DNA from: a virus
Length of the DNA: 26,441 bases
IMG/VR virus record: IMGVR_UViG_3300044614_002718
Location: 1 to 26,441 of that record
Reading direction: 5' to 3' (one strand)
Shown: in pieces, positions 18,543 through 26,162 of the stretch
How positions within the stretch are numbered: position 1 is the stretch's first letter
Layout: each line of letters opens with the position of its first letter
Program-made: the position numbers and the translations under genes
Notes under the pieces: generated by a model
Seen by the model: only the letters and a program-made list of their open reading frames with translations
The model's database searches: none
What the model was told of the DNA's origin: nothing

Positions 18543-18570
18543 AAAAAGGAGAAGTGTATTACTTCTCCTT
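18543..18570 (-). terminator. Terminator after the 61-aa gene
   Basis: Minus-strand stem GGAGAAG/CTTCTCC (extended by AA/TT) with a 7-nt loop, then six T. It is followed at once by the late promoter of the next gene. Confidence 0.8.
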
Positions 18571-18595
18571 CCAAGTATTTAATTTACTTAAATTA

Positions 18596-18781
18596 TTATT
18601 TTTTTGGGCAACTTACAAGTAATTTTGTTCTTACCATTTCAACTACAATATTATCAATATCATTATCAGTGCTTGTAGCATACTTCTCAAGAAGACTTAC
18701 TACAAATCTTTTTACTTCGCAACTTTGCCAAAACATACCAACAAGAGTTTCACCTAGTTTTACTAATACGTTCCAGTTCAT
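18596..18781 (-). CDS. Small hypothetical protein, 61 aa
   Basis: A compact protein (MNWNVLVKLGETLVGMFWQS, then a charged helix and VVEMVRTKLLVSCPKK). AAGGAGGAA just before the ATG at 18781 is a strong ribosome binding site, which supports translation. It has two Cys and no clear membrane segment. I do not recognise a family. It is flanked by the terminator at 18543-18570 and the 691-aa gene upstream. Confidence 0.65.
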   Translation of the reverse strand: MNWNVLVKLGETLVGMFWQSCEVKRFVVSLLEKYATSTDNDIDNIVVEMVRTKLLVSCPKK

Positions 18782-18824
18782 TGTTCTTCCTCCTTATGGA
18801 AGTGGTTATAATTATTTAGAATAA

Positions 18825-20900
18825 TCAATCTCTTGGAGAACTTTCTAGGTGCTTAGATGTGCTAGATAACCATTTTGCCTTTTGTGGGGTCATTTTTTGA
18901 GGTTTTCTATTTGGTTGCTTTCTAGTACCAGTTTCTACAGATTTTTCACCATACTTTTCTTTATAACTTTTCAATACAGCATCAAGAGCTGAATCTCCTT
19001 CACCAATTGTTTCACCTTCTTCGCTCAATCTTTTTCCCTTTTCCAGATCTAATAATTTTTGCAGCACACGTATTCTTCCTGTTTCTTGTTGCTTTTGAGT
19101 GGTTTTAGGAGACTTTTTTTGGGAAGATGCACCTCTTGGATTAGACAGTGCTTCTTCTACTTTTTTAGGAATTCCCTCATGCTTGGTTTTAGCAAAGTCA
19201 CGAATTTTTTTCTCGCTCATAGTATCGACAATTTTAAGAACTTCTGCACTTGCTTCAGATCTTGGAGTTTCACCTCTTTTTACTGAAAGAGCAAGACCGA
19301 AAAGTTTTTGCTGTTGCTCACTTTCTGCCTTTTCTTGAAGTTCTAGTTCTTCTTTCATCTTACGAACAAAAGTACCTGCCGCTCTGCCAGCAGCTGCTGC
19401 AGGAGACTTACCTGCCTTTAGAGATCCAGCGCCAGCACCGGCAGCACCAGCAGCTGCCATTGCTGCTTTTTTAGCGACAGGGGCAGCTGATTGAACTGCT
19501 CTACCAGCAGCAACCTTTGCCTTTCTTCTTGCTCTAGTTGCAGTGGCAGATTGCTCTGCCTTTTTACCACGCTCACGAAGTGCATCATAAACTGCCTTTC
19601 CTTCAGCAGCTCTTCTTTCTCCGACTTTTCTTGCTGTATCTACAGTTTTCTTGAGCAATTCCGTATCCTTTGCAGCTCTATCCTTTAATGCACCGAAAAT
19701 CTTTCCAGCAATTCCTTTCTTCTTATCTTCTGTAGATTTTTTGGAAGAAGGTGCCTGTGTTTCCTTTGCCTTTTCTACTGCTTTTTTAGTTTTATCTGCA
19801 GTAATCTTTTTCTTTGCTGCTTCTTTTTTATCAATTTCCGCTTTTATTTCTTCATAAGATTTTCCACCCTTTCTCTTTTTAGCAGATCTCTCTTCACTTA
19901 AGAAATATTCTTCTGCTAAGTCAAAAATAAACTCATTAAATTTATTTTCACCTAGTTCTTCAATTACGATATCTATACCATTCTCATTTAATTCACAATT
20001 ATAGAAAAATTCAGTTGCAATATCTACTGTCTCGAAAATATAATCTTCACTAAGTTCAAATGATTCAACAATTTGACCACCAAGAATTTCTTCAGTAACA
20101 TCAGGATTAATTACTACCGATTTATCCTTATAATTATCAACAGGTTTTTCAGTTATTTGCTTCTCTTTTCTAGTAGCAATCTCATCATTTACCCCTGCCA
20201 CTTCTTTAAGATCTTCTCTCCAATTTGAGAAACCTTCACTTACGCCATAAGTAGACTTAAGTTTTCTCTTTTTAGATACTGATTTATCTCTAAACATTGC
20301 CTTTTTAATGGCCCTGTCCTTTACGCCAGCATACTCGTGACTATTTGGTTCCTTTGTACCATCACCATCGGCATCACCAACAGTATTTTTGCCACCACGT
20401 CCATATTTCTTTTCATATTTCTCACCTGCAGCATAAGTAACTTTATTAGAACTTACTTCAACTGAAGAAATAGTTGGTTTTGCTCTTAATGTGGAAATTT
20501 CACTATATGGAACATTTCTACGATCTATTGTCCCATTTTTGTAATTAATAGTTACCTTAACCATTCTTTCAGACGATTCTTCAGAAACTGAAGTTGTTCC
20601 GCCTGATTTAATTCCAAGTTTTTCTTTTGCGGTCTTTATTACTTCTGCACCGTATTTAGTTTTTGCAGATCTGATTTGAAATGCCCTTTCAACTGGGATA
20701 TTATTCTTTCTCATCAAATGACGAACGTCATAGATGAATTGACGAACCTTCTTTTCAAAAGAATCAACATCACCATCAGAATCAAGATCTGAAGAAGATT
20801 TTTTTTCTGGGGGAGTTGATGCCCCAGGTTTTCCTAATTGTGGTTTAAATACTTCTTCAAGATATACTTGATGTAAATCAGATGCAATATGAGACAGCAT
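18825..20900 (-). CDS. Large charged virion-type protein with EF-hand-like loops, 691 aa
   Basis: Two calcium-loop patterns occur: DLDSDGDVDSFE (about 40-51) and DADGDGTKEP near 176-185, the latter before HEYAGVKDRAIKKAM, a sequence I associate with cyanophage structural proteins. Residues about 268-338 are acidic (FELSEDYIFETVDIATEFFY) and end in YFLSEERSAKKRKGG, where LSE could be a prohead-protease-type site. A long basic, Ala-rich region follows (about 340-540) with AAGAAGAGAGSLKAGKSPAA. The acidic-then-basic order mirrors the 446-aa protein at 10475-11815. No enzyme motif is seen. A CATAAATA late promoter lies 27 nt upstream; the gene follows the nucleotidyltransferase gene by 4 nt. Probable internal head protein; inferred. 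Confidence 0.65.
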   Translation of the reverse strand: MLSHIASDLHQVYLEEVFKPQLGKPGASTPPEKKSSSDLDSDGDVDSFEKKVRQFIYDVRHLMRKNNIPVERAFQIRSAKTKYGAEVIKTAKEKLGIKSGGTTSVSEESSERMVKVTINYKNGTIDRRNVPYSEISTLRAKPTISSVEVSSNKVTYAAGEKYEKKYGRGGKNTVGDADGDGTKEPNSHEYAGVKDRAIKKAMFRDKSVSKKRKLKSTYGVSEGFSNWREDLKEVAGVNDEIATRKEKQITEKPVDNYKDKSVVINPDVTEEILGGQIVESFELSEDYIFETVDIATEFFYNCELNENGIDIVIEELGENKFNEFIFDLAEEYFLSEERSAKKRKGGKSYEEIKAEIDKKEAAKKKITADKTKKAVEKAKETQAPSSKKSTEDKKKGIAGKIFGALKDRAAKDTELLKKTVDTARKVGERRAAEGKAVYDALRERGKKAEQSATATRARRKAKVAAGRAVQSAAPVAKKAAMAAAGAAGAGAGSLKAGKSPAAAAGRAAGTFVRKMKEELELQEKAESEQQQKLFGLALSVKRGETPRSEASAEVLKIVDTMSEKKIRDFAKTKHEGIPKKVEEALSNPRGASSQKKSPKTTQKQQETGRIRVLQKLLDLEKGKRLSEEGETIGEGDSALDAVLKSYKEKYGEKSVETGTRKQPNRKPQKMTPQKAKWLSSTSKHLESSPRD

Positions 20901-20904
20901 TTTT

Positions 20905-22125
20905 CTAACTTCGTTTTACTTTATACTTATTTATGAATTTTTTGACATTAAAATTATCAATTTTCTTAGTATTTGTTAGTGACATCACATACTTTCTCAA
21001 TGCATCAGTTCCAACCTCTCTTTGATTGCCTGGAACGCCAGATATATTTGTCCATTCTACAACGTCTCTAATCCAAGGTTTGAACATTACATTATCTTCA
21101 GTAACACAAATAAGATAATTTGTTCCTCTACGAATAATCTTTCCAATCAATCCAGTGTTCAAGTTTTCTACCCATTCTCCAATCTTATAAATTTTTTCTG
21201 CAAGATAATTTTCTCTAAGATTTTTCATATCGCACTTTGGGGCAATCTCCCACACTTCACATCCTTCGTCAATATTCATGGATTGACGAAGAATATTATA
21301 AAGTTTTTGAGATTTTGTGGATCCAAATTGATCTGGAATTCCTTTACGAAAATTCTCATAATTCCCTTCAATTACAAACTTTCTCAACTTGGAAGCAGAA
21401 ATGCCATCTACACTATCAGAATCAGGATCTCTGTCACCAGCAGAAATTACATTAATTTCTTCAAAAATATACAAATTATTATTATACTGATTTGTCAATT
21501 TTTCAAACTCATTCTGACGATCAGATCCAACAACAATATTTACTTTTGTATAACCTTCCTCACAAAGATTCTTGAGCACATCTAAGATATTGCGGATACT
21601 TTCATCATCCACAATTTTATCACTATGCTCTGGATACATCTCACGCATCACAGAAATTTTTGTGGGAGGATCTAAAGGATTTTTCTTTGGGTCATATGAT
21701 CTTGAAGGATAGATCCTATAGTCATTATATTCAGCAACCTCAGACAAAACATCAAACAATTTTTGATGCCCAAGTGTTGGAGGATTAAACCTACCAAAAA
21801 CTACAGATATTTCTTCTTTAACCTGATGTGATGCAGGAACAAGTGGAGAAAGTTTAGATTTATCTTGGTCAGGATCTCTTTTTCCAATCTTTTGTTTTTG
21901 ATTGAAAAACCTCAATTTAGATATACCACCGTTAGTAAGTTCAGAATCTGCAACATATTCTCCAGTTTTACTATCGTGATATCCTCCATGACCATCTGGA
22001 ATTAGTCTACCACCACTTGGAAGACGAACTCTCTTTGCATTAAAGGCAGCAAGATTTTTATTCTTGTCCACAAATTCCGACAAAGAATCGTTTGCTTCTT
22101 GAATGAACTGAGAAAACTTTTTCAT
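20905..22125 (-). CDS. Capsid-targeted cytidylyltransferase-fold enzyme, 406 aa
   Basis: The N-terminus MKKFSQFIQEA matches the T4 capsid-targeting sequence (MKTYQEFIAEA), with predicted cleavage after Glu10 (I-Q-E). After a linker with PSGGRLIPDGHGGYHDSKTG, a nucleotidyltransferase domain begins at about residue 106: SVVFGRFNPPTLGHQKLF holds the (H/T)xGH motif as TLGH (117-120), NIVVGSDR is a core strand, and GISASKLRKF (241-250) matches the ISSTxxR motif. Enzymes of this fold join a nucleotide to NMN, phosphopantetheine, glycerol phosphate or similar. Which substrate is used cannot be told. The C-terminal 130 residues have an unassigned domain. A late promoter (AATAAATA) lies 19 nt upstream. 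Packaging and delivery into the host are inferred from the N-terminus. Confidence 0.8.
   Translation of the reverse strand: MKKFSQFIQEANDSLSEFVDKNKNLAAFNAKRVRLPSGGRLIPDGHGGYHDSKTGEYVADSELTNGGISKLRFFNQKQKIGKRDPDQDKSKLSPLVPASHQVKEEISVVFGRFNPPTLGHQKLFDVLSEVAEYNDYRIYPSRSYDPKKNPLDPPTKISVMREMYPEHSDKIVDDESIRNILDVLKNLCEEGYTKVNIVVGSDRQNEFEKLTNQYNNNLYIFEEINVISAGDRDPDSDSVDGISASKLRKFVIEGNYENFRKGIPDQFGSTKSQKLYNILRQSMNIDEGCEVWEIAPKCDMKNLRENYLAEKIYKIGEWVENLNTGLIGKIIRRGTNYLICVTEDNVMFKPWIRDVVEWTNISGVPGNQREVGTDALRKYVMSLTNTKKIDNFNVKKFINKYKVKRS
20928..20935 (-). promoter_or_regulatory. Late promoter CATAAATA
   Basis: NATAAATA element 27 nt before the 691-aa gene, inside the 3' end of the nucleotidyltransferase gene. 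Confidence 0.55.
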
Positions 22126-22144
22126 ATGTAGTTAGATATACTTA

Positions 22145-22152
22145 TATTTATT
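22145..22152 (-). promoter_or_regulatory. Late promoter AATAAATA
   Basis: NATAAATA element 19 nt before the capsid-targeted nucleotidyltransferase gene, overlapping the stop of the ligase-like gene. Confidence 0.6.
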
Positions 22153-23083
22153 TGTGCCAATTATTTTGAACACTGAAGTTTGCTCGACTAAAAACTTCAC
22201 GATTAACTAACTTATACATTCCATATTTATTAAACATTACATAACCTTCAGAATCAATACGATCTTGACCGATATATGCATCAGGTCCATTGTTGCGACA
22301 CAGATAGAGACAATCCTCCTTGATAGACCTTACCAGCAACCACAACTCAATCAAATGAGGATCACACTCAAACTCGTGAGGATCAATTTGACGACCTTCA
22401 CGAATACAAACATTAATTTGCTTTTTCAATTCAGGAACTTCCTTATCATCAACAAAATTAACCATCGTGGACATTTGGCGAACAAAAGCACAAATCTCTT
22501 CTACATCAAAAAATGATTCTTGATTGTGAATAATATAAGATTTTGGCTGAACAAATTTGACAAAATCAGTAGAATCCAACATGGCAGTTAGTGGTTCTGA
22601 TACAGCATCACGAAGATTTATGGGGGCATAATAAAAAGTATGAGGTGCCAAAATAATTGTTTGACGAACAACTTCTGGAAACTTATAGGTAATAGTATTT
22701 GGCGTGTATTCATCAGAACCACCAAACCCAATGAAATCTGCCTGAACAACTCCAGAAATACGAGGTAGATATTTCAAGCAAGCACAAAGAATCTCAATCA
22801 AAGATGTCTGGGTTACTTCATCATACAGAGCAAATACATCTGCTTCAGTATAACAAATTTTGATTTTCTTTTTGTTAAAAACGCTTTTAGTCCCCACAAA
22901 GAACCGACCATTCTCTGGGTTTGTACCAAACACCACTGCAGGACTTCCATCCATCTTGACAGACAGATGTTCATAAGGGGTCACAAACCAATCAAGAACA
23001 GAAAGGTCTCCATTCAGGATGGTGTCTTCAGGATGTTCAAGGTGAACGTTCTTGGTCATTTCAGATTCCATTTTTTTCATCAT
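22148..23083 (-). CDS. Ligase-fold nucleotidyltransferase-like protein (DUF6267-like), 311 aa
   Basis: The sequence VKMDGSPAVVFG (Lys43) is the KxDG motif I of the DNA/RNA ligase and capping superfamily, where Lys takes up AMP. Near the end, SEGYVMF (Glu about 279) fits motif IV and MYKLV fits motif V. HLEHPED before and GRFFVGTKSVFNKK after motif I match the DUF6267 family of T4-like phages as I know it. It may adenylate a nucleic-acid end or another substrate; no oligonucleotide-binding domain is evident. The start is uncertain: the ATG at 23083 directly follows the upstream terminator, and MTKNVHLEH (23059) with GGAA upstream is an alternative. The capsid-targeted nucleotidyltransferase follows. 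Confidence 0.72.
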   Translation of the reverse strand: MMKKMESEMTKNVHLEHPEDTILNGDLSVLDWFVTPYEHLSVKMDGSPAVVFGTNPENGRFFVGTKSVFNKKKIKICYTEADVFALYDEVTQTSLIEILCACLKYLPRISGVVQADFIGFGGSDEYTPNTITYKFPEVVRQTIILAPHTFYYAPINLRDAVSEPLTAMLDSTDFVKFVQPKSYIIHNQESFFDVEEICAFVRQMSTMVNFVDDKEVPELKKQINVCIREGRQIDPHEFECDPHLIELWLLVRSIKEDCLYLCRNNGPDAYIGQDRIDSEGYVMFNKYGMYKLVNREVFSRANFSVQNNWHK

Positions 23084-23086
23084 AGC

Positions 23087-23111
23087 AAAAAGGGAGGAAC
23101 AAAGTCCTCCC
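23087..23111 (-). terminator. Terminator after mazG
   Basis: Minus-strand stem GGGAGGA/TCCTCCC with a 6-nt loop and five T, ending just before the next gene's first ATG. Confidence 0.8.
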
Positions 23112-23139
23112 CCCTGTGACAGTTCTTAAACTGGATCAA

Positions 23140-23553
23140 TTACAAATCACCTTGCTTACGATTCTCTGAGTAATATACATCAAAAGTACCTTCAGGATAA
23201 CGAGCACTTAGTTTCTCATAATTCATGTCAAGAATCTCATCAATATTAGTATCAAGTGCCATACATGCCTGAGCGACATACCACATAATATCTCCAAGTT
23301 CTCTCTTCATATGAAAGACATTTTCCTCATTATAAGGTTTACCTTGAAGAATAATTTTCTTAACCACTTCGGTAAATTCGCCCGCTTCTGCACTCATACC
23401 CAGAGCAGCAGTAAGTAGACGAGGAACATCAGCATTATCACCCACCTCAAGTTCAGTCATACGAGAAAGAAGTTGAGCAATGTCACTACTTGCTGGACTC
23501 GTCGTTTGACGAACAAATTCAATATACTTATTAGAATCAATTTTTTGTTCCAT
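23140..23553 (-). CDS. mazG: MazG-type nucleotide pyrophosphohydrolase, 137 aa
   Basis: Hydrolyses nucleoside triphosphates to monophosphates and pyrophosphate. The metal-binding acidic residues are visible: Glu56, Glu59 and Glu62 in SAEAGEFTEVV, and Glu85 and Asp88 in RELGDIMWYV. This is the single-domain length common in T4-like cyanophages, where MazG is a frequent host-like gene thought to adjust nucleotide pools. Its ATG overlaps the end of the helicase C-part at 23553, so it is translated with it, and a terminator follows. Context is nucleotide supply and replication. Confidence 0.92.
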   Translation of the reverse strand: MEQKIDSNKYIEFVRQTTSPASSDIAQLLSRMTELEVGDNADVPRLLTAALGMSAEAGEFTEVVKKIILQGKPYNEENVFHMKRELGDIMWYVAQACMALDTNIDEILDMNYEKLSARYPEGTFDVYYSENRKQGDL

Positions 23554-23984
23554 TAGAATTTAAATCCTCCGAATTTTTCTTTTAGTGATGGTTTTGGACT
23601 TTCCTCATAATCATACTCCCCTTCTCTTCCAGAGTCAAGTATGTCCTTCTGAGCATTCTGCTCAACGTCATAAAGTCTCATTTTTGCTCGATCAATGCCG
23701 ATTACAAATCTCTTATAAACGGTTGGGTCATTATAACGATTTTTCAATTGCTTCACCATAATCTGACCAAGTTCCTCAAGTTCTTCAGTAGAAATAAGTG
23801 CAAACATTAGGTCTGCAGTTGCGGGAAGACCAAAGGATTCAGATGTATCAGTTAATTCAACATCGCTACTACTATTATGTGTGAGAATATCATTCGCATA
23901 GAACAAATGATTTCCAGACACTTCAATATCTACAAGTTCTCTTTCATCAAGTTCTTCAATTTTTAGAATTTTTTTCAGTATCAT
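23553..23984 (-). CDS. 41: C-terminal split intein fused to gp41 helicase C-terminal part
   Basis: Residues 1-37 are the C-terminal half of a split intein: MILKKILKIEELDEREL through GNHLFYANDILTHN, with the final His36-Asn37 and a Ser at +1. It is nearly identical to the C part of the known gp41-1 split intein. Residues 38-143 (SSSDVELTDTSESFGLPATA, LMFALIS, VKQLKNRYNDPT, RFVIGIDRAKMRLYDVE) are the C-terminal part of a DnaB-like helicase. Protein splicing in trans with the product of 24834-26162 would yield about 460 aa, close to T4 gp41. The start ATG lies 35 nt after the GIY-YIG gene. TATAAATC and CATAAATT upstream are imperfect late elements. Confidence 0.95.
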   Translation of the reverse strand: MILKKILKIEELDERELVDIEVSGNHLFYANDILTHNSSSDVELTDTSESFGLPATADLMFALISTEELEELGQIMVKQLKNRYNDPTVYKRFVIGIDRAKMRLYDVEQNAQKDILDSGREGEYDYEESPKPSLKEKFGGFKF

Positions 23985-24019
23985 TTAATTTAAAATTTAT
24001 GAGTGATTTATAATTTCAG

Positions 24020-24784
24020 TCAGTTCTTCATCCTCCCATTAATATATCCACAAGAAATAAAACTTTGATAGTCCCAAACATCAGCACACATACAGTTCAC
24101 CCCATTATTCATCCAAATAACACCTTTTCCATTTTCCCACCCAGAATTTAAATATTCATTTAGATTTCCTTTTTTGATAAATTTTCTTTCTTTTAAATCT
24201 TTGTTATGTATCCAAGTTCTACCAACAGAAGATTTAGCAATATTATTTTTATGTTCCTCTGTAAGTTTTTGACCTCTTTTACTTTCTGCTATTTTATCTT
24301 TTGTTTCTTGAGTATGATTTGTATTAAATTTAGTATATAAACCAAGAGAATATCTATGCTTTTTAGTTTTTTTCATTTTCTCTTTTGATTGTGTAGAAAA
24401 ACTTATTCCATAGTTCCACGCCCTACCATTTCTAATGTTCTCTTCTATTTGTTCTTGATTTGCTCCATGATAGTGTTTTTCATAATTACAAGTTTCATAT
24501 TTCATATTATATCCACATCCATCCCTATAATGAGATTTATATTTACGAATATAATAATCTTCTTTTATTCTTGCTTCATTTTCATCAACTTCTTCTATCA
24601 CTTCAATAGTAAAGTTTCTCTTACCATATTCAATAATAGCATCAGACAGAAGTTTATTTCCTTGGTGCCTTCCAAGAGCGATATGTTCTTGTAATCTTCT
24701 ATCCAATTCATTTTTAGTCAAACCAACATAATACATATGTGGATTAACTGCTGTGTTGGTAATTAGATAAATCTTTACTCTCAT
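24020..24784 (-). CDS. GIY-YIG homing endonuclease between the split intein halves, 254 aa
   Basis: Residues 1-95 are the nuclease: KIYLITNTAVNPHMYYVGLTKNELDRRLQEH holds the GIY-YIG pair in the form IYL/YYVG, the catalytic Arg29 region, and a later Glu in ARIKEDYYIRKY. Residues about 150-195 contain NUMOD3-like units (KFNTNHTQETKDKIAESKRG, LTEEHKNNIAKSSVG). Two repeats of a C-terminal DNA-binding motif follow (IHNKDLKERKF...YLNSGWENG and IWMNNGVN...FISCGYING). It is free-standing with its own late promoter at 24806-24813 and does not share a frame with the intein parts. It presumably cuts uninterrupted gene 41 to spread the cassette. Confidence 0.92.
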   Translation of the reverse strand: MRVKIYLITNTAVNPHMYYVGLTKNELDRRLQEHIALGRHQGNKLLSDAIIEYGKRNFTIEVIEEVDENEARIKEDYYIRKYKSHYRDGCGYNMKYETCNYEKHYHGANQEQIEENIRNGRAWNYGISFSTQSKEKMKKTKKHRYSLGLYTKFNTNHTQETKDKIAESKRGQKLTEEHKNNIAKSSVGRTWIHNKDLKERKFIKKGNLNEYLNSGWENGKGVIWMNNGVNCMCADVWDYQSFISCGYINGRMKN

Positions 24785-24805
24785 ATCAGTAAGTTATACT
24801 ACTAT

Positions 24806-24813
24806 TATTTATA
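24806..24813 (-). promoter_or_regulatory. Late promoter TATAAATA
   Basis: Perfect late element 21 nt before the GIY-YIG gene, in the short gap after the helicase N-part. Confidence 0.75.
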
Positions 24814-24833
24814 AGAAGTAAAACTTACACATA

Positions 24834-26162
24834 CTATTCCTTTATATAAAGACACATACCTTCTTTCAACCCCCCTTTGATATTCACCTCACCATTTTGA
24901 GTTGGGAACAAGTGTTCTTCACTACAAATAATTTCTTTACCATCTTCCAAAGTAATCTTATAAGATTTCTTTTTAGATTTTGGAAAGACATTTAGAACTT
25001 GATTATAACCAGTATTTGAAAGCACCAAATCCCCAACTTTAATATTTGAAAGTTCTTTCATACCTTGTGGCGTTTGAACTTGTGTTTTCAAATCTAGGCA
25101 ATACCCCGAACGAGTAGTTTGTGTTGCACTTACAATAGGAACGTTAAATTCTACTGCAAGTCCACGAAGTTCTTCTGCAATCGCTTTGATATATGAATAA
25201 GAATTAATATTACTATTGGTCTTATATCTTGAAGAGGCACAGATATTTAAATAATCAATGAAAATGATATCTGGTTTAAATGATTTTTTGAGTGAGAGTT
25301 CATTCAATAATCCTTTAAAGTGTCCCGAATGTGCAGAAGCAGTAGGATACTCTTTAATGATTAAAGTTCCTTGTGTTTTCTTTGCAATGCTGTTTACCTT
25401 TGTTTCAAAAACAGACTTGGGAAGTTCTACAATGTCTTTAATATTTACATTTAGGAGATTTGAGTCAATTCGTTCAGCAATTTTCTCTTCTGCCATTTCA
25501 AGCGTAATGTACAGAACGTTCCGTCCTTGGAGCAAGACGGAGCTAGCCACATGGCACATGAATAAAGATTTCCCGACACCAGTACCAGCAAGTGCGATAT
25601 TGAGAGTTTTGTTAGGGAGACCACCTTTCGTAATAAGGTTAAAGTATTCAAGATCAAATTCAATTTTATCCTCCGATTTATGATAAGACTCATATCTTTC
25701 TTCATAATCAAGTAAGTAATCGTGACCTACATGGTTATCAAATGAAACTGCAAGAGCATCCTGTAGAATAGATGGAATTGCATCCCTATTTTTATTGCCA
25801 GTTCCATCAGCAAGTTGAATAGATTCCATTAAGGCCAAATAAATGGCGCGATCACGACACCATTTTTCTGTAGTGTTTACTAACCAGTTTTTTTCAACTG
25901 CAATATCTTCAAGATGACTGACTAAATGAGTTAACTTTTTAAATTGTTCCTCATTTACATCTGATCTCTTTTCAATTTCAATGCAGAGAATTTCTTTTGT
26001 AGGAATATCATTGTACTCTAGAACAAATTTAGAGATTTCTTCAAATACAATTCTCTGTTCAGAATCTTCAAAATATTCTTCTTTAATAAAAGGTAAAACT
26101 TTTCTTAGATATTCTTCATTGTGAATAAGATTGCGTAAAACTAAAAATTCTATTTTTTCCAT
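24834..26162 (-). CDS. 41: gp41 replicative helicase N-terminal part fused to N-terminal split intein
   Basis: Residues 1-354 are a DnaB/gp41-type helicase that unwinds DNA at the fork and works with the primase gp61. Walker A is AGTGVGKS (192-199), Walker B lies in DIIFIDYLNI, and the last helicase motif is SATQTTRSGY. At Cys355 an intein begins: CLDLKTQVQTPQGMKEL, VGDLVLSNTGYN and EEHLFPTQNGEV, ending in GMCLYIKE. It is 88 residues, the size and nearly the sequence of the N part of the gp41-1 split intein. The reading frame then stops. Trans-splicing with 23553-23984 would restore the helicase. The ATG overlaps the upstream stop as TAATG. Confidence 0.96.
   Translation of the reverse strand: MEKIEFLVLRNLIHNEEYLRKVLPFIKEEYFEDSEQRIVFEEISKFVLEYNDIPTKEILCIEIEKRSDVNEEQFKKLTHLVSHLEDIAVEKNWLVNTTEKWCRDRAIYLALMESIQLADGTGNKNRDAIPSILQDALAVSFDNHVGHDYLLDYEERYESYHKSEDKIEFDLEYFNLITKGGLPNKTLNIALAGTGVGKSLFMCHVASSVLLQGRNVLYITLEMAEEKIAERIDSNLLNVNIKDIVELPKSVFETKVNSIAKKTQGTLIIKEYPTASAHSGHFKGLLNELSLKKSFKPDIIFIDYLNICASSRYKTNSNINSYSYIKAIAEELRGLAVEFNVPIVSATQTTRSGYCLDLKTQVQTPQGMKELSNIKVGDLVLSNTGYNQVLNVFPKSKKKSYKITLEDGKEIICSEEHLFPTQNGEVNIKGGLKEGMCLYIKE

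Noticed and set aside
19059-19857. Plus-strand Ser/Phe/Leu-rich ORFs over the 691-aa gene
   Set aside because: They arise from the antisense of Lys/Glu/Ala-rich codons of the real gene.
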